DNA of 64,000 nucleotides from Blochmannia endosymbiont of Camponotus (Colobopsis) obliquus (GTDB taxonomy: Bacteria; Pseudomonadota; Gammaproteobacteria; Enterobacterales; Enterobacteriaceae). This document shows positions 56,502 to 64,000 of this stretch, one piece after another (position 1 is the first letter of the stretch; each line of letters begins with the position of its first letter). The translations under genes were made by a program, and so were the position numbers. Below the pieces are notes generated by a model that was not told the DNA's origin, did not search any database, and saw only the letters and a list, made by a program, of their open reading frames with translations. The stretch covers positions 496,001-560,000 of the forward strand of contig NZ_CP010049.1 of assembly GCF_000973545.1 (NCBI RefSeq), given 5' to 3'.

Positions 56502-57944
56502 ATGAAAAAACACATTGCACAACCAACTTTTCTTATATGTGATTACGAAACATTTGGCAAAAACCCAGCATTAGATAAACCAGTACAATTCGCGGCAATT
56601 AGAACCGATTATTACTTCAATCCTGTAGAAAAACCTACAATACTTTTCTGTCGTCCTTCAGACGATTATTTACCAGAACCGGAAGCTGTATTGCTCAATG
56701 AAATTACTCCTCAACAAGCATTACAAAAAGGAATAACAGAAGCTGAATTTACAAAAAAAATTCATAAAATTTTAAATAAACCAAATACTTGCATTCTCGG
56801 TTACAATAATATTAAATTTGATGACGAAATACACCGTAATATTTTTTATAGAAATTTTTATGACCCTTATGGATGGAGTTGGAAACATGGTAATTCAAGA
56901 TGGGATCTACTGAACGTAATGCATGCTTGCTATGCATTACGCCCAGAAGGTATACAATGGCCTATAAATGAACAAGGATTTCCTAGTTTCAAATTAGAAA
57001 ATTTAACAGATAATAATGGGATTACACACATTAATTCTCATGATGCTATGAATGATGTTTATGCCACCTTAGAATTAGCAAAATTAATACAAAAAATACA
57101 ACCAAAATTATTTAACTATCTATATGAACATCGTACAAAACAACAAATAAAAAAAATAATAAATATTTCAAAAATGAAACCATTAATACACGTTTCTAAT
57201 ATATTGAATTTTAACAAAAAAAACATAAACTACATTATACCAATAATATGGCATCCTAAAAATTCAAATATTTTAATTGCTTACAATGTTAATAGTAATA
57301 TAGAGACTTTATTAAATTGGAATATCAACACATTACATGAACAACTATCTTTAAATAATACATATCCAAAGCAAACAGAAAAAAACAACACATTCAATTT
57401 AATACATATAAACAGATGTCCTATTTTGGTTCCATTTAATGCATTAAGAACATCAGACATTATAAGATTACAACTAAACCCCAATACTTGCTTAAAAAAA
57501 GCAGCAATACTAAAAAATAATCAACAAAACATATACAAAAAAATATCTCTATTATATTCTAATACCAACTATACCATTCCATCCATATCAGATCATGTAG
57601 ATAACAAAATATACGATAATTTTTTTACAACATCTGATCTTGTAACCATGAAGACCGTACATTCTACTCCCCCACGAAAATTATCAAAATTAAAAATTAA
57701 TTTTATTGATAACCGCTTAAAATCATTATTATTCTATTATAAAGCACGCAATTTTCCCAATACATTGAATCAAACTGAACATAATAATTGGAAAAAATAC
57801 AAAAAAAAAATCTTCAATGTATCAAAGTTATCAATATATACCTGTAAATTACAAATACTACTTTGCATACACAGAAAAAACAAAACAAAAATAAACATCT
57901 TAAATTCACTGATGGAATATTTAAAAAAAATTACCAACCTATAA
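56502..57944 (+). CDS. sbcB: Exodeoxyribonuclease I
   Basis: 3'-to-5' single-strand DNA exonuclease used in recombination and mismatch repair. 480 aa against 475. DEDDh active site: Asp14 and Glu16 in LICDYETFGKNPALDKP, an Asp in NSRWDLLNVMHACYALRPEG, and His/Asp in SHDAMNDVYATLELAKL. YNNIKFDDEIHRNIFYRNFYDPYGWSW is almost unchanged. The C-terminal half (SH3-like and helical domains) is more divergent and lysine/asparagine-rich; a 10-A tract lies at 57801-57810. The exonuclease domain looks functional. Confidence 0.95.
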   Translation: MKKHIAQPTFLICDYETFGKNPALDKPVQFAAIRTDYYFNPVEKPTILFCRPSDDYLPEPEAVLLNEITPQQALQKGITEAEFTKKIHKILNKPNTCILGYNNIKFDDEIHRNIFYRNFYDPYGWSWKHGNSRWDLLNVMHACYALRPEGIQWPINEQGFPSFKLENLTDNNGITHINSHDAMNDVYATLELAKLIQKIQPKLFNYLYEHRTKQQIKKIINISKMKPLIHVSNILNFNKKNINYIIPIIWHPKNSNILIAYNVNSNIETLLNWNINTLHEQLSLNNTYPKQTEKNNTFNLIHINRCPILVPFNALRTSDIIRLQLNPNTCLKKAAILKNNQQNIYKKISLLYSNTNYTIPSISDHVDNKIYDNFFTTSDLVTMKTVHSTPPRKLSKLKINFIDNRLKSLLFYYKARNFPNTLNQTEHNNWKKYKKKIFNVSKLSIYTCKLQILLCIHRKNKTKINILNSLMEYLKKITNL

Positions 57945-58337
57945 AAATAAACTAAAATTACTCAATAACAACATAACAATTTCAAGAATCAACAATTACA
58001 TAACATATTAAACAATTAAATAACATAAAAATAAATAAAACTAAAATGCATTATATAATACAAATCTACCCTACCTGATATATTAAGTCTGATTTAAAAA
58101 TCACAATATTGACTTTAATAGCCAATTACAGTTTAGTATACTAATCAATGAAGTAACTATCAAAATCAAACATGGTAACTAAATTTTTATGAATTACAAA
58201 ACACACTTTCTAAAATATTTTTAAATATTTATTATAAAAATGAACTTTATCATAATATCTTCTAAAAAAAATTACATATATTATATTATGTTCAGGATTT
58301 TTGTTTTATTAAGGAACTTATATAAGGAAACGATCCG
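57945..58337. other. his operon upstream region, without a His leader peptide
   Basis: About 390 bp. E. coli has the hisL leader with seven consecutive His codons and an attenuator here. I find no run of CAT/CAC codons on the plus strand and no GC-rich attenuator hairpin. TTGACT near 58112 is a possible -35 box. Two AAGGA-like sites occur just upstream of hisG (near 58311 and 58325). Confidence 0.55.
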
Positions 58338-59237
58338 ATGTCAGATAGATCAAGATTAAGAATTGCAATACAAAAATCTGGAAGATTAAGTAAAGAATCA
58401 CAAGAACTATTGGAACAATGTGGAATAAAAATCAACTTACAACAACAACGACTATTAGCATTTGCAGAAAATATGACAATTGATATCATGCGAGTCAGAG
58501 ATGATGATATTCCCGGATTAGTAATAGATGGTGTAGTTGATTTAGGTATTATTGGGGAAAATGTTTTAGAAGAAGAACTACTAAACAGACAAGCACAAGG
58601 AAACAATCCCAACTATTTTACGCTACGTAGATTAGATTTTGGTAATTGTAGATTATCTATAGCTATACCACTGGATGCCCCATGGAATGGAACCAACTGT
58701 TTACAAAATAAACGTATAGCTACATCATATCCACATTTACTAAAACAATATCTGGATAAATTAAAAATTAATTTTAAATCATGTTTATTAAATGGTTCAG
58801 TAGAAGTTGCTCCACGCGCTGGATTATCAGATGCTATTTGTGACCTAGTATCTACTGGAGCAACCTTAGAAGCTAATGGTTTACGTGAAGTAGAAGTTAT
58901 TTATCGTTCTAAAGCATGCCTTATTCAAAGATTTGAAAAACTATCAGCAATCAAACAATCACTAGTAGATAAATTAATGATTCGTATTCAAGGAGTAATT
59001 CAAGCAAGAGAATCTAAATATATAATGTTACATGCACCAACTGAAAAATTAAAAGAAATTATTGACTTATTACCTGGAGCAGAAAGTCCTACTGTCCTAC
59101 CATTAGCAGGTAACCAACAGAGAGTGGCAATATATATGGTTAGTAATGAAAATCTATTTTGGGAAACTATGGAAAATTTGAAAAATCTTGGTGCTAGCTC
59201 AATCCTAGTACTACCAATAGAAAAAATGATGGAATAA
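58338..59237 (+). CDS. hisG: ATP phosphoribosyltransferase
   Basis: First, feedback-regulated step of histidine synthesis: ATP plus PRPP. 299 aa, the long (HisZ-independent) form, as in E. coli. [16 protein letters not shown] at the start, [50 protein letters not shown] (PRPP loop) and the C-terminal regulatory domain ending [14 protein letters not shown] are nearly identical to E. coli. The preserved regulatory domain means histidine inhibition is probably retained. First gene of hisGDCBHA, with AAGGAAA upstream. Confidence 0.98.
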   Translation: MSDRSRLRIAIQKSGRLSKESQELLEQCGIKINLQQQRLLAFAENMTIDIMRVRDDDIPGLVIDGVVDLGIIGENVLEEELLNRQAQGNNPNYFTLRRLDFGNCRLSIAIPLDAPWNGTNCLQNKRIATSYPHLLKQYLDKLKINFKSCLLNGSVEVAPRAGLSDAICDLVSTGATLEANGLREVEVIYRSKACLIQRFEKLSAIKQSLVDKLMIRIQGVIQARESKYIMLHAPTEKLKEIIDLLPGAESPTVLPLAGNQQRVAIYMVSNENLFWETMENLKNLGASSILVLPIEKMME

Positions 59238-59242
59238 ATAAC

Positions 59243-60562
59243 ATGAAAAATAATTCATTTCCAGAAATAATATTTTGGCATAAATGTTGTAATAAAAAAA
59301 AAACAACATTATTAACTAGACCATCTATAATAAATACAAAACATATTACTATAGATGTACAAAATATACTAAAAAAAGTTGAATTAAATGGAGATTCTGC
59401 ACTCAAATCACTAACTCTACAATTTGATCATACTGAAATAAAACAATTTAGAGTCACACATACAACTATAAAACAAGCACAAAACAAAATATCTAAAAAA
59501 TTTAAAGAAGAAATAAAAATAGCAAAAAAAAATATTACTGTTTTTCATCAAGCACAAAAAATACCTGCAATTAATGTAACAACATCACCAGGTGTACTAT
59601 GTCAACAAATAACACTTCCATTAAATGCAGTAGGATTATATATTCCAGGAAAATCAGCACCGTTAGTATCAACCGTTTTAATGTTAGCAGTGCCAGCATT
59701 AATAGCTGGATGTAAAAGAACAATCATATGTTCACCACCTCCAATAGCTGATGAAATTTTATATGCTGCTTATTTATGTAATATAAAAGAAATTTATCAA
59801 ATTGGAGGAGTACAAGCTATTGCTGCTATGGGATTTGGTACTGAATCTATTGCTAAAGTAAACAAAATATTTGGTCCAGGTAATGCGTGGGTTACTGAAG
59901 CAAAAAAACAAATCAGCCAAAAAATAAACGGTCCGACTATAGATCTTCTAGCAGGACCTTCTGAACTAATAATTATTGCTGACAACAAAGCCAATCCAAA
60001 ATTTATAGCTGCTGATCTGTTATCTCAAGCAGAACACGGTCACGATTCTCAAGTTATTTTATTAACACCAAGCATAGAATTAGCAAAAAAAGTAAAAAAA
60101 GAAATAAAAAAACAAATATTAAATCTTTCTCGTAATAAAATTATTAAAAAATCACTGGTAAATAGTTCATTAATTATTACTTCTGACTTAAAAGAATGTA
60201 TATCCATAAGTAATCAATATGGACCAGAACATTTAATCATTCAAACACAATATCCACGATCTTTAATAAATTTTATTACAAATGTTGGATCAATATTTCT
60301 TGGTGATTGGTCACCTGAATCGGCTGGTGATTATGCATCAGGTACTAATCATATACTACCTACTTATGGATGTACACTTACTAATTCTGGACTAAGTTTA
60401 ATAGACTTTCAAAAACGCATAACAATACAACAATTAAGCAAAGAAGGTTTGTTAAATTTAGCACCAACTATACAAACATTAGCCAAAGCTGAAGGCCTGA
60501 CCGCTCATGAACATGCCGTAACATTACGTACCACTATTTTTAAGGAAAACAATGAAAATTAA
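59243..60562 (+). CDS. hisD: Histidinol dehydrogenase
   Basis: Oxidises histidinol to histidine in two NAD-dependent steps (zinc enzyme). 439 aa (E. coli 434). PLNAVGLYIPGKSAPLVSTVLM, QIGGVQAIAAMGFGT, VNKIFGPGNAWVTEAKKQI, DLLAGPSELIIIAD, LLSQAEHGHDSQVIL (zinc His) and YGPEHLII (catalytic Glu/His) are present. Starts 5 bases after hisG. A 10-A tract at codons about 16-19 (CCNKKKTTL) leaves the frame open. It overlaps hisC by 11 bases. Confidence 0.97.
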   Translation: MKNNSFPEIIFWHKCCNKKKTTLLTRPSIINTKHITIDVQNILKKVELNGDSALKSLTLQFDHTEIKQFRVTHTTIKQAQNKISKKFKEEIKIAKKNITVFHQAQKIPAINVTTSPGVLCQQITLPLNAVGLYIPGKSAPLVSTVLMLAVPALIAGCKRTIICSPPPIADEILYAAYLCNIKEIYQIGGVQAIAAMGFGTESIAKVNKIFGPGNAWVTEAKKQISQKINGPTIDLLAGPSELIIIADNKANPKFIAADLLSQAEHGHDSQVILLTPSIELAKKVKKEIKKQILNLSRNKIIKKSLVNSSLIITSDLKECISISNQYGPEHLIIQTQYPRSLINFITNVGSIFLGDWSPESAGDYASGTNHILPTYGCTLTNSGLSLIDFQKRITIQQLSKEGLLNLAPTIQTLAKAEGLTAHEHAVTLRTTIFKENNEN

Positions 60563-61625
60563 TCATTTAGCTAGAATAAATATATTAAAATTAAACCCAT
60601 ACCAATCTGCTAGAAAACTAGGTGGCAAAGGTAATATTTGGCTTAATGCTAATGAGGCACCAACATCTTTTACTTATATTAATAAAAACTATAACAACTT
60701 AAATAGATACCCAGATTGTCAACCAAAAACAATAATACGTAATTATGCATCCTACGCAGGAGTTCAACCTGATCAAATACTCGTATCTCGCGGAGCAGAT
60801 GAAGGTATAGAATTGTTAATGCGTGCATTTTGTGAACCTAATAAAGATGCTATCATTTTTTGTCCACCAACATACGGCATGTATAATATTTGCGCTGAAA
60901 CACTTGGAATAAAACGCCACATAATTCCATCTATTGCGAACACAAATTGGCAACTTGACCTGCCTGCAATAAATCTAAAATTAAAAAATGTAAAATTGAT
61001 ATATATTTGTAACCCAAATAATCCTACTGGAAATATTATCAACCAATATGATATTAAAAAATTATTACATTTAATAAATAATCGTGCACTACTAATAATA
61101 GATGAAGCTTATATTGATTTTTGTCTTCATGCAAGTCTCGTAAGTTGGTTATCAAAATTTTCTAATCTAGTTATCTTAAGAACTTTATCAAAAGCTTTTG
61201 CCCTAGCTGGTTTGCGATGCGGTTTTACTATAGCCAATGCTGAAATAATTAAATTATTACTAAAAGTAATTACTCCTTATCCACTACCCTCTTTAGTAAT
61301 AGATATTGCTGAACAAGCATTAACAAAGAAAGGACTATCACAAACAAACAAAAGGATAAACACTATTAACAAAAATAGAAATTACCTTGCTCAAGAATTA
61401 ACTAAGTGTCCTTGCATAAAACAAGTTTTCCCTAGCGTAAGCAACTACATATTAATCAAGGTATATCCACAATATGAAGTATTTAAAAAATTATGGAATA
61501 TGGGTATAATTTTAAGAGATCAAAGTAAACAATTAGGACTATCAAATTGTATACGTATTACAATCGGCACATATCAAGAATGTAAATATGTTGCTAATAT
61601 ATTACAACAATTAAACACGACATAA
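60552..61625 (+). CDS. hisC: Histidinol-phosphate aminotransferase
   Basis: PLP enzyme transferring an amino group from glutamate to imidazole-acetol phosphate. 357 aa (E. coli 356). LGGKGNIWLNANEAPTSF, LNRYPDCQP, SRGADEGIELLMRAFCEP, YICNPNNPTGN, IIDEAYIDFC and the PLP lysine region RTLSKAFALAGLRCGF are conserved. It overlaps hisD by 11 bases, and hisB starts 18 bases after it. Confidence 0.97.
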   Translation: MKINHLARINILKLNPYQSARKLGGKGNIWLNANEAPTSFTYINKNYNNLNRYPDCQPKTIIRNYASYAGVQPDQILVSRGADEGIELLMRAFCEPNKDAIIFCPPTYGMYNICAETLGIKRHIIPSIANTNWQLDLPAINLKLKNVKLIYICNPNNPTGNIINQYDIKKLLHLINNRALLIIDEAYIDFCLHASLVSWLSKFSNLVILRTLSKAFALAGLRCGFTIANAEIIKLLLKVITPYPLPSLVIDIAEQALTKKGLSQTNKRINTINKNRNYLAQELTKCPCIKQVFPSVSNYILIKVYPQYEVFKKLWNMGIILRDQSKQLGLSNCIRITIGTYQECKYVANILQQLNTT

Positions 61626-61643
61626 TATGAACAGGAACATTTT

Positions 61644-62723
61644 ATGAAACAAAAAATTCTATTTATTGACCGTGATGGCACCCTTATTCATGAACCTGAG
61701 GAAACTTTTAAAGTTGATCATATAGAAAAGATTATATTAGAACCTGATGTTATCCCTGCTCTGTTAGCATTACAAAAACATGGTTTCCAATTGGTTATGA
61801 TCACTAATCAAGATAATTTAGGAACTAACACTTTTCCTCAAGAAGATTTCGATAAACCTCATTCATTTTTGATGAAAATATTCACATCTCAAGGCATTAT
61901 ATTCAATAAAATATTAATTTGTCCACACTCTTTAGAGGATAAATGTAATTGCCGTAAACCACAAACTACATTAATAACTTCTTGGCTAAACTTCAATACA
62001 TTTGATAAACTTAACAGTTATGTTATTGGAGATCGACAAACTGATATGATGTTAGCAAAAAATATGGATATTAGCGGAATATATTATCATCCTATCGATT
62101 GCAATTGGCAAAAAATTGTTACAAAACTAACAAAACGTAATCGTTATGCTCAAGTCAATAGAACTTCACAAGAAACTAATATTAATGTGCAGATATGGCT
62201 AGATAAAGTAAATAATAATTATATTGATACAGGGATAAAATTTTTTGATCATATGTTACATCAAATTGCTACTCATGCGAATATTAGTATGAATATCAAA
62301 GCCAAAGGAGATCTCTTTATTGACAACCACCATACAGTAGAAGATATTGGCTTAACACTAGGAAAAGCGTTATATCAGGCTTTAAATAAAAAATATGGAA
62401 TTAATAGATTTGGTTTTACTTTACCAATGGATGAATGCTTAACTCAATGTGTGCTAGATATTTCTGGACGACCATACCTCAAATATAAGGTTAAATATAA
62501 TCATCAACATGTTGGAGATTTGAGTACTAACATGATCGAACATTTTTTTCGTTCTCTTTCTTGTGCTATGAAATGTACTTTACATATACATAGTAAAAAC
62601 AGCACTGATGATCATCATATAGCAGAAAGTTTATTTAAAGCATTTGGACGTACATTAAAACAAGCTATCCATATCAGTAATGATTTTCACTATGATATAC
62701 CAAGTACCAAAGGTATTTTATAA
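61644..62723 (+). CDS. hisB: Bifunctional histidinol phosphatase / imidazoleglycerol-phosphate dehydratase
   Basis: Performs two non-consecutive steps of histidine synthesis. 359 aa. Residues about 1-165 are the HAD phosphatase: Asp9 and Asp11 in [14 protein letters not shown], and the zinc loop [14 protein letters not shown]. Residues about 166-359 are the dehydratase: [32 protein letters not shown] and [22 protein letters not shown], holding the metal-binding His clusters. The fused form is typical of gamma-proteobacteria. It overlaps the hisH start by one base (TAATG). Confidence 0.97.
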   Translation: MKQKILFIDRDGTLIHEPEETFKVDHIEKIILEPDVIPALLALQKHGFQLVMITNQDNLGTNTFPQEDFDKPHSFLMKIFTSQGIIFNKILICPHSLEDKCNCRKPQTTLITSWLNFNTFDKLNSYVIGDRQTDMMLAKNMDISGIYYHPIDCNWQKIVTKLTKRNRYAQVNRTSQETNINVQIWLDKVNNNYIDTGIKFFDHMLHQIATHANISMNIKAKGDLFIDNHHTVEDIGLTLGKALYQALNKKYGINRFGFTLPMDECLTQCVLDISGRPYLKYKVKYNHQHVGDLSTNMIEHFFRSLSCAMKCTLHIHSKNSTDDHHIAESLFKAFGRTLKQAIHISNDFHYDIPSTKGIL

Positions 62724-63319
62724 TGCATATTGTTATTATAGATACTGGTTGTTCAAATTTATTTTCGGTTGCCACTGCGATTCATAACTTAGGATATCAT
62801 TCTACCATTAGTCAAGATGTTAATTGTATATCACAAGCAGATAAATTATTTTTACCAGGTGTAGGAACTGCACAATCTGCTATGCAACAACTAAACAAGA
62901 AAAAAATAATAAATTTAATAAAAACATGCAAACAACCAATCTTAGGTATATGTTTAGGTATGCAATTGTTTGGTAGCAGTAGTGATGAAAATGGAGGTAT
63001 TACAACATTAAACGTTATTAATATTCCTACAAAAAAAATCAATGTTAACAAATTACCATTACCACACATGGGGTGGAATAAAGTAACAGTGAAAAATAAA
63101 CATTATTTATTTCATAATATTAAAAATAATAATTATTTTTATTTTGTGCACAATTATGCCATGCCATTATGCAACGAAACAATTGCTAAATCACATTATG
63201 GTTCTTCATTTACTGCTGCTATAGCATACAAAAATTTTTTTGGTGTTCAATTTCATCCAGAAAAATCAGGATATGCAGGTAAGCAACTAATTAAAAATTT
63301 TTTAGAAATAGAGATATAA
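62723..63319 (+). CDS. hisH: Imidazole glycerol phosphate synthase, glutaminase subunit
   Basis: Supplies ammonia to HisF. 198 aa (E. coli 196). Cys77 in PILGICLGMQLFG, and the His/Glu pair in VQFHPEKSGYAG; LPGVGTAQSAM and LPHMGWNKV are family-typical. Coupled to hisB through a TAATG overlap. Confidence 0.97.
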   Translation: MHIVIIDTGCSNLFSVATAIHNLGYHSTISQDVNCISQADKLFLPGVGTAQSAMQQLNKKKIINLIKTCKQPILGICLGMQLFGSSSDENGGITTLNVINIPTKKINVNKLPLPHMGWNKVTVKNKHYLFHNIKNNNYFYFVHNYAMPLCNETIAKSHYGSSFTAAIAYKNFFGVQFHPEKSGYAGKQLIKNFLEIEI

Positions 63320-63326
63320 ATTATTT

Positions 63327-64000
63327 ATGATAATCCCAGCCTTAGATATAATCAACGGAAATGTAGTACGTTTAAACCAAGGACGTTATGAAATGCAATA
63401 TAATTATGGTAATCAATCACCACTGTTATGGATACAAAAATATCTGAATCAAGGAGCAAATACAATACATTTAATTGACTTAAGTGGCGCACGCAACCCA
63501 CATAAATGTCAAACTTCTTTATTAATAAAAATACTTAAATATAATAAATTAATAAAAATTCAAATTGGAGGAGGCATTAGAACATTAACAGATATTGAAA
63601 CTTTATTAAATGCTGGGGCAAATAAAATTATAATTGGTTCTATGGCAATAACACATCCACACATAGTTAAAGAATGGTTTAAACATTTTAGCGCAAATAT
63701 CTTAATCTTAGCTTTAGATATTCGTATAAATAGTGAAAAAAAATACATAATCTCCATTAATGGTTGGCAAAAAAATTCCAATTTTGAATTAAAAGATATA
63801 ATTGAACTATATAATACAGTGGGGGTAAAATATGTTTTATGCACGGATATTTCACGTGACGGCACATTATCTGGAAGTAATGTAACCTTATATCAAGATT
63901 TATGCTCCACTTGGCCAAATATATCATTTCAAGCTTCTGGAGGTATTTCAAATTTAGAAGATATTAAAAAAATAAAAAATAGCGGAGTAAAAGATGTTAT
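63327..64000 (+). CDS. hisA: ProFAR isomerase HisA, C-terminal part beyond the window edge
   Basis: Opens the ribose ring of ProFAR by Amadori rearrangement. ATG at 63327, 7 bases after the hisH stop; 224 codons are visible (E. coli 245 aa). MIIPALDIINGNVVRLNQGRY carries the catalytic Asp. HLIDLSGARNP, IQIGGGIRTLTDIETLL, TDISRDGTLSGSN with the second catalytic Asp, and FQASGGISNLEDI are present. hisF and hisIE are expected next. Confidence 0.96.
   Translation, partial: MIIPALDIINGNVVRLNQGRYEMQYNYGNQSPLLWIQKYLNQGANTIHLIDLSGARNPHKCQTSLLIKILKYNKLIKIQIGGGIRTLTDIETLLNAGANKIIIGSMAITHPHIVKEWFKHFSANILILALDIRINSEKKYIISINGWQKNSNFELKDIIELYNTVGVKYVLCTDISRDGTLSGSNVTLYQDLCSTWPNISFQASGGISNLEDIKKIKNSGVKDV

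Overview
This window looks like a piece of chromosome from a long-term insect endosymbiont of the gamma-proteobacteria (Enterobacterales). The DNA is extremely AT-rich. Nearly every protein aligns end to end, from my memory of the sequences, with an Escherichia coli counterpart. There are no insertion sequences, prophages, CRISPR arrays or accessory islands. Long AT-rich spacers containing no recognisable gene separate most transcription units. The gene set (complete trp operon, his operon, manXYZ, hns, minCDE, pabB, sppA, yciC, cls) is most like 'Candidatus Blochmannia', the carpenter-ant symbiont. That name is an inference from gene content; a 16S rRNA or whole-genome comparison would settle it.

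Layout: 1-356 is the start of asnS. 1416-6033 is a decaying block with the order of the E. coli topA-cysB-ribA region: a ribA pseudogene (+), intact cysB (-), and a nearly full-length topA pseudogene (-). 7147-13758 is the trp operon (trpE, trpG, trpD, fused trpCF, trpB, trpA), whose promoter core is still recognisable but which lacks a leader peptide. 14384-21414 holds yciC, cls, tdk, hns with its terminator, and galU. 21876-28242 holds xthA, sppA, gapA and dsbB. 28740-31354 holds minCDE and tsaB. 31629-39779 holds pabB, yoaE, the mannose PTS operon manXYZ followed by a striking 29-bp inverted repeat, then cspC and htpX. 40730-53113 holds zwf, mepM, aspS, argS, murJ and mdtH. 53445-54038 holds three tRNA genes: Ser-GGA, Ser-CGA and Asn-GUU. 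54425-57944 holds gutQ, tmaR and sbcB. 58338 to the end is the his operon (hisG, D, C, B, H, A), with hisA cut by the window edge.

How the genes work together: two complete or near-complete amino-acid operons (tryptophan, histidine) and pabB (folate) fit a nutritional symbiont. Sugar enters through the Man PTS and feeds gapA and zwf. galU, gutQ and murJ support the cell envelope, and minCDE places the division septum. The main evolutionary signals are loss of topoisomerase I and GTP cyclohydrolase II as still-readable pseudogenes, loss of trp and his attenuation leaders, long poly(A) tracts in coding frames, a non-standard tsaB start, and tRNA genes without encoded CCA ends. I found no convincing undescribed system. 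The most unexplained structure is the inverted repeat after manZ.
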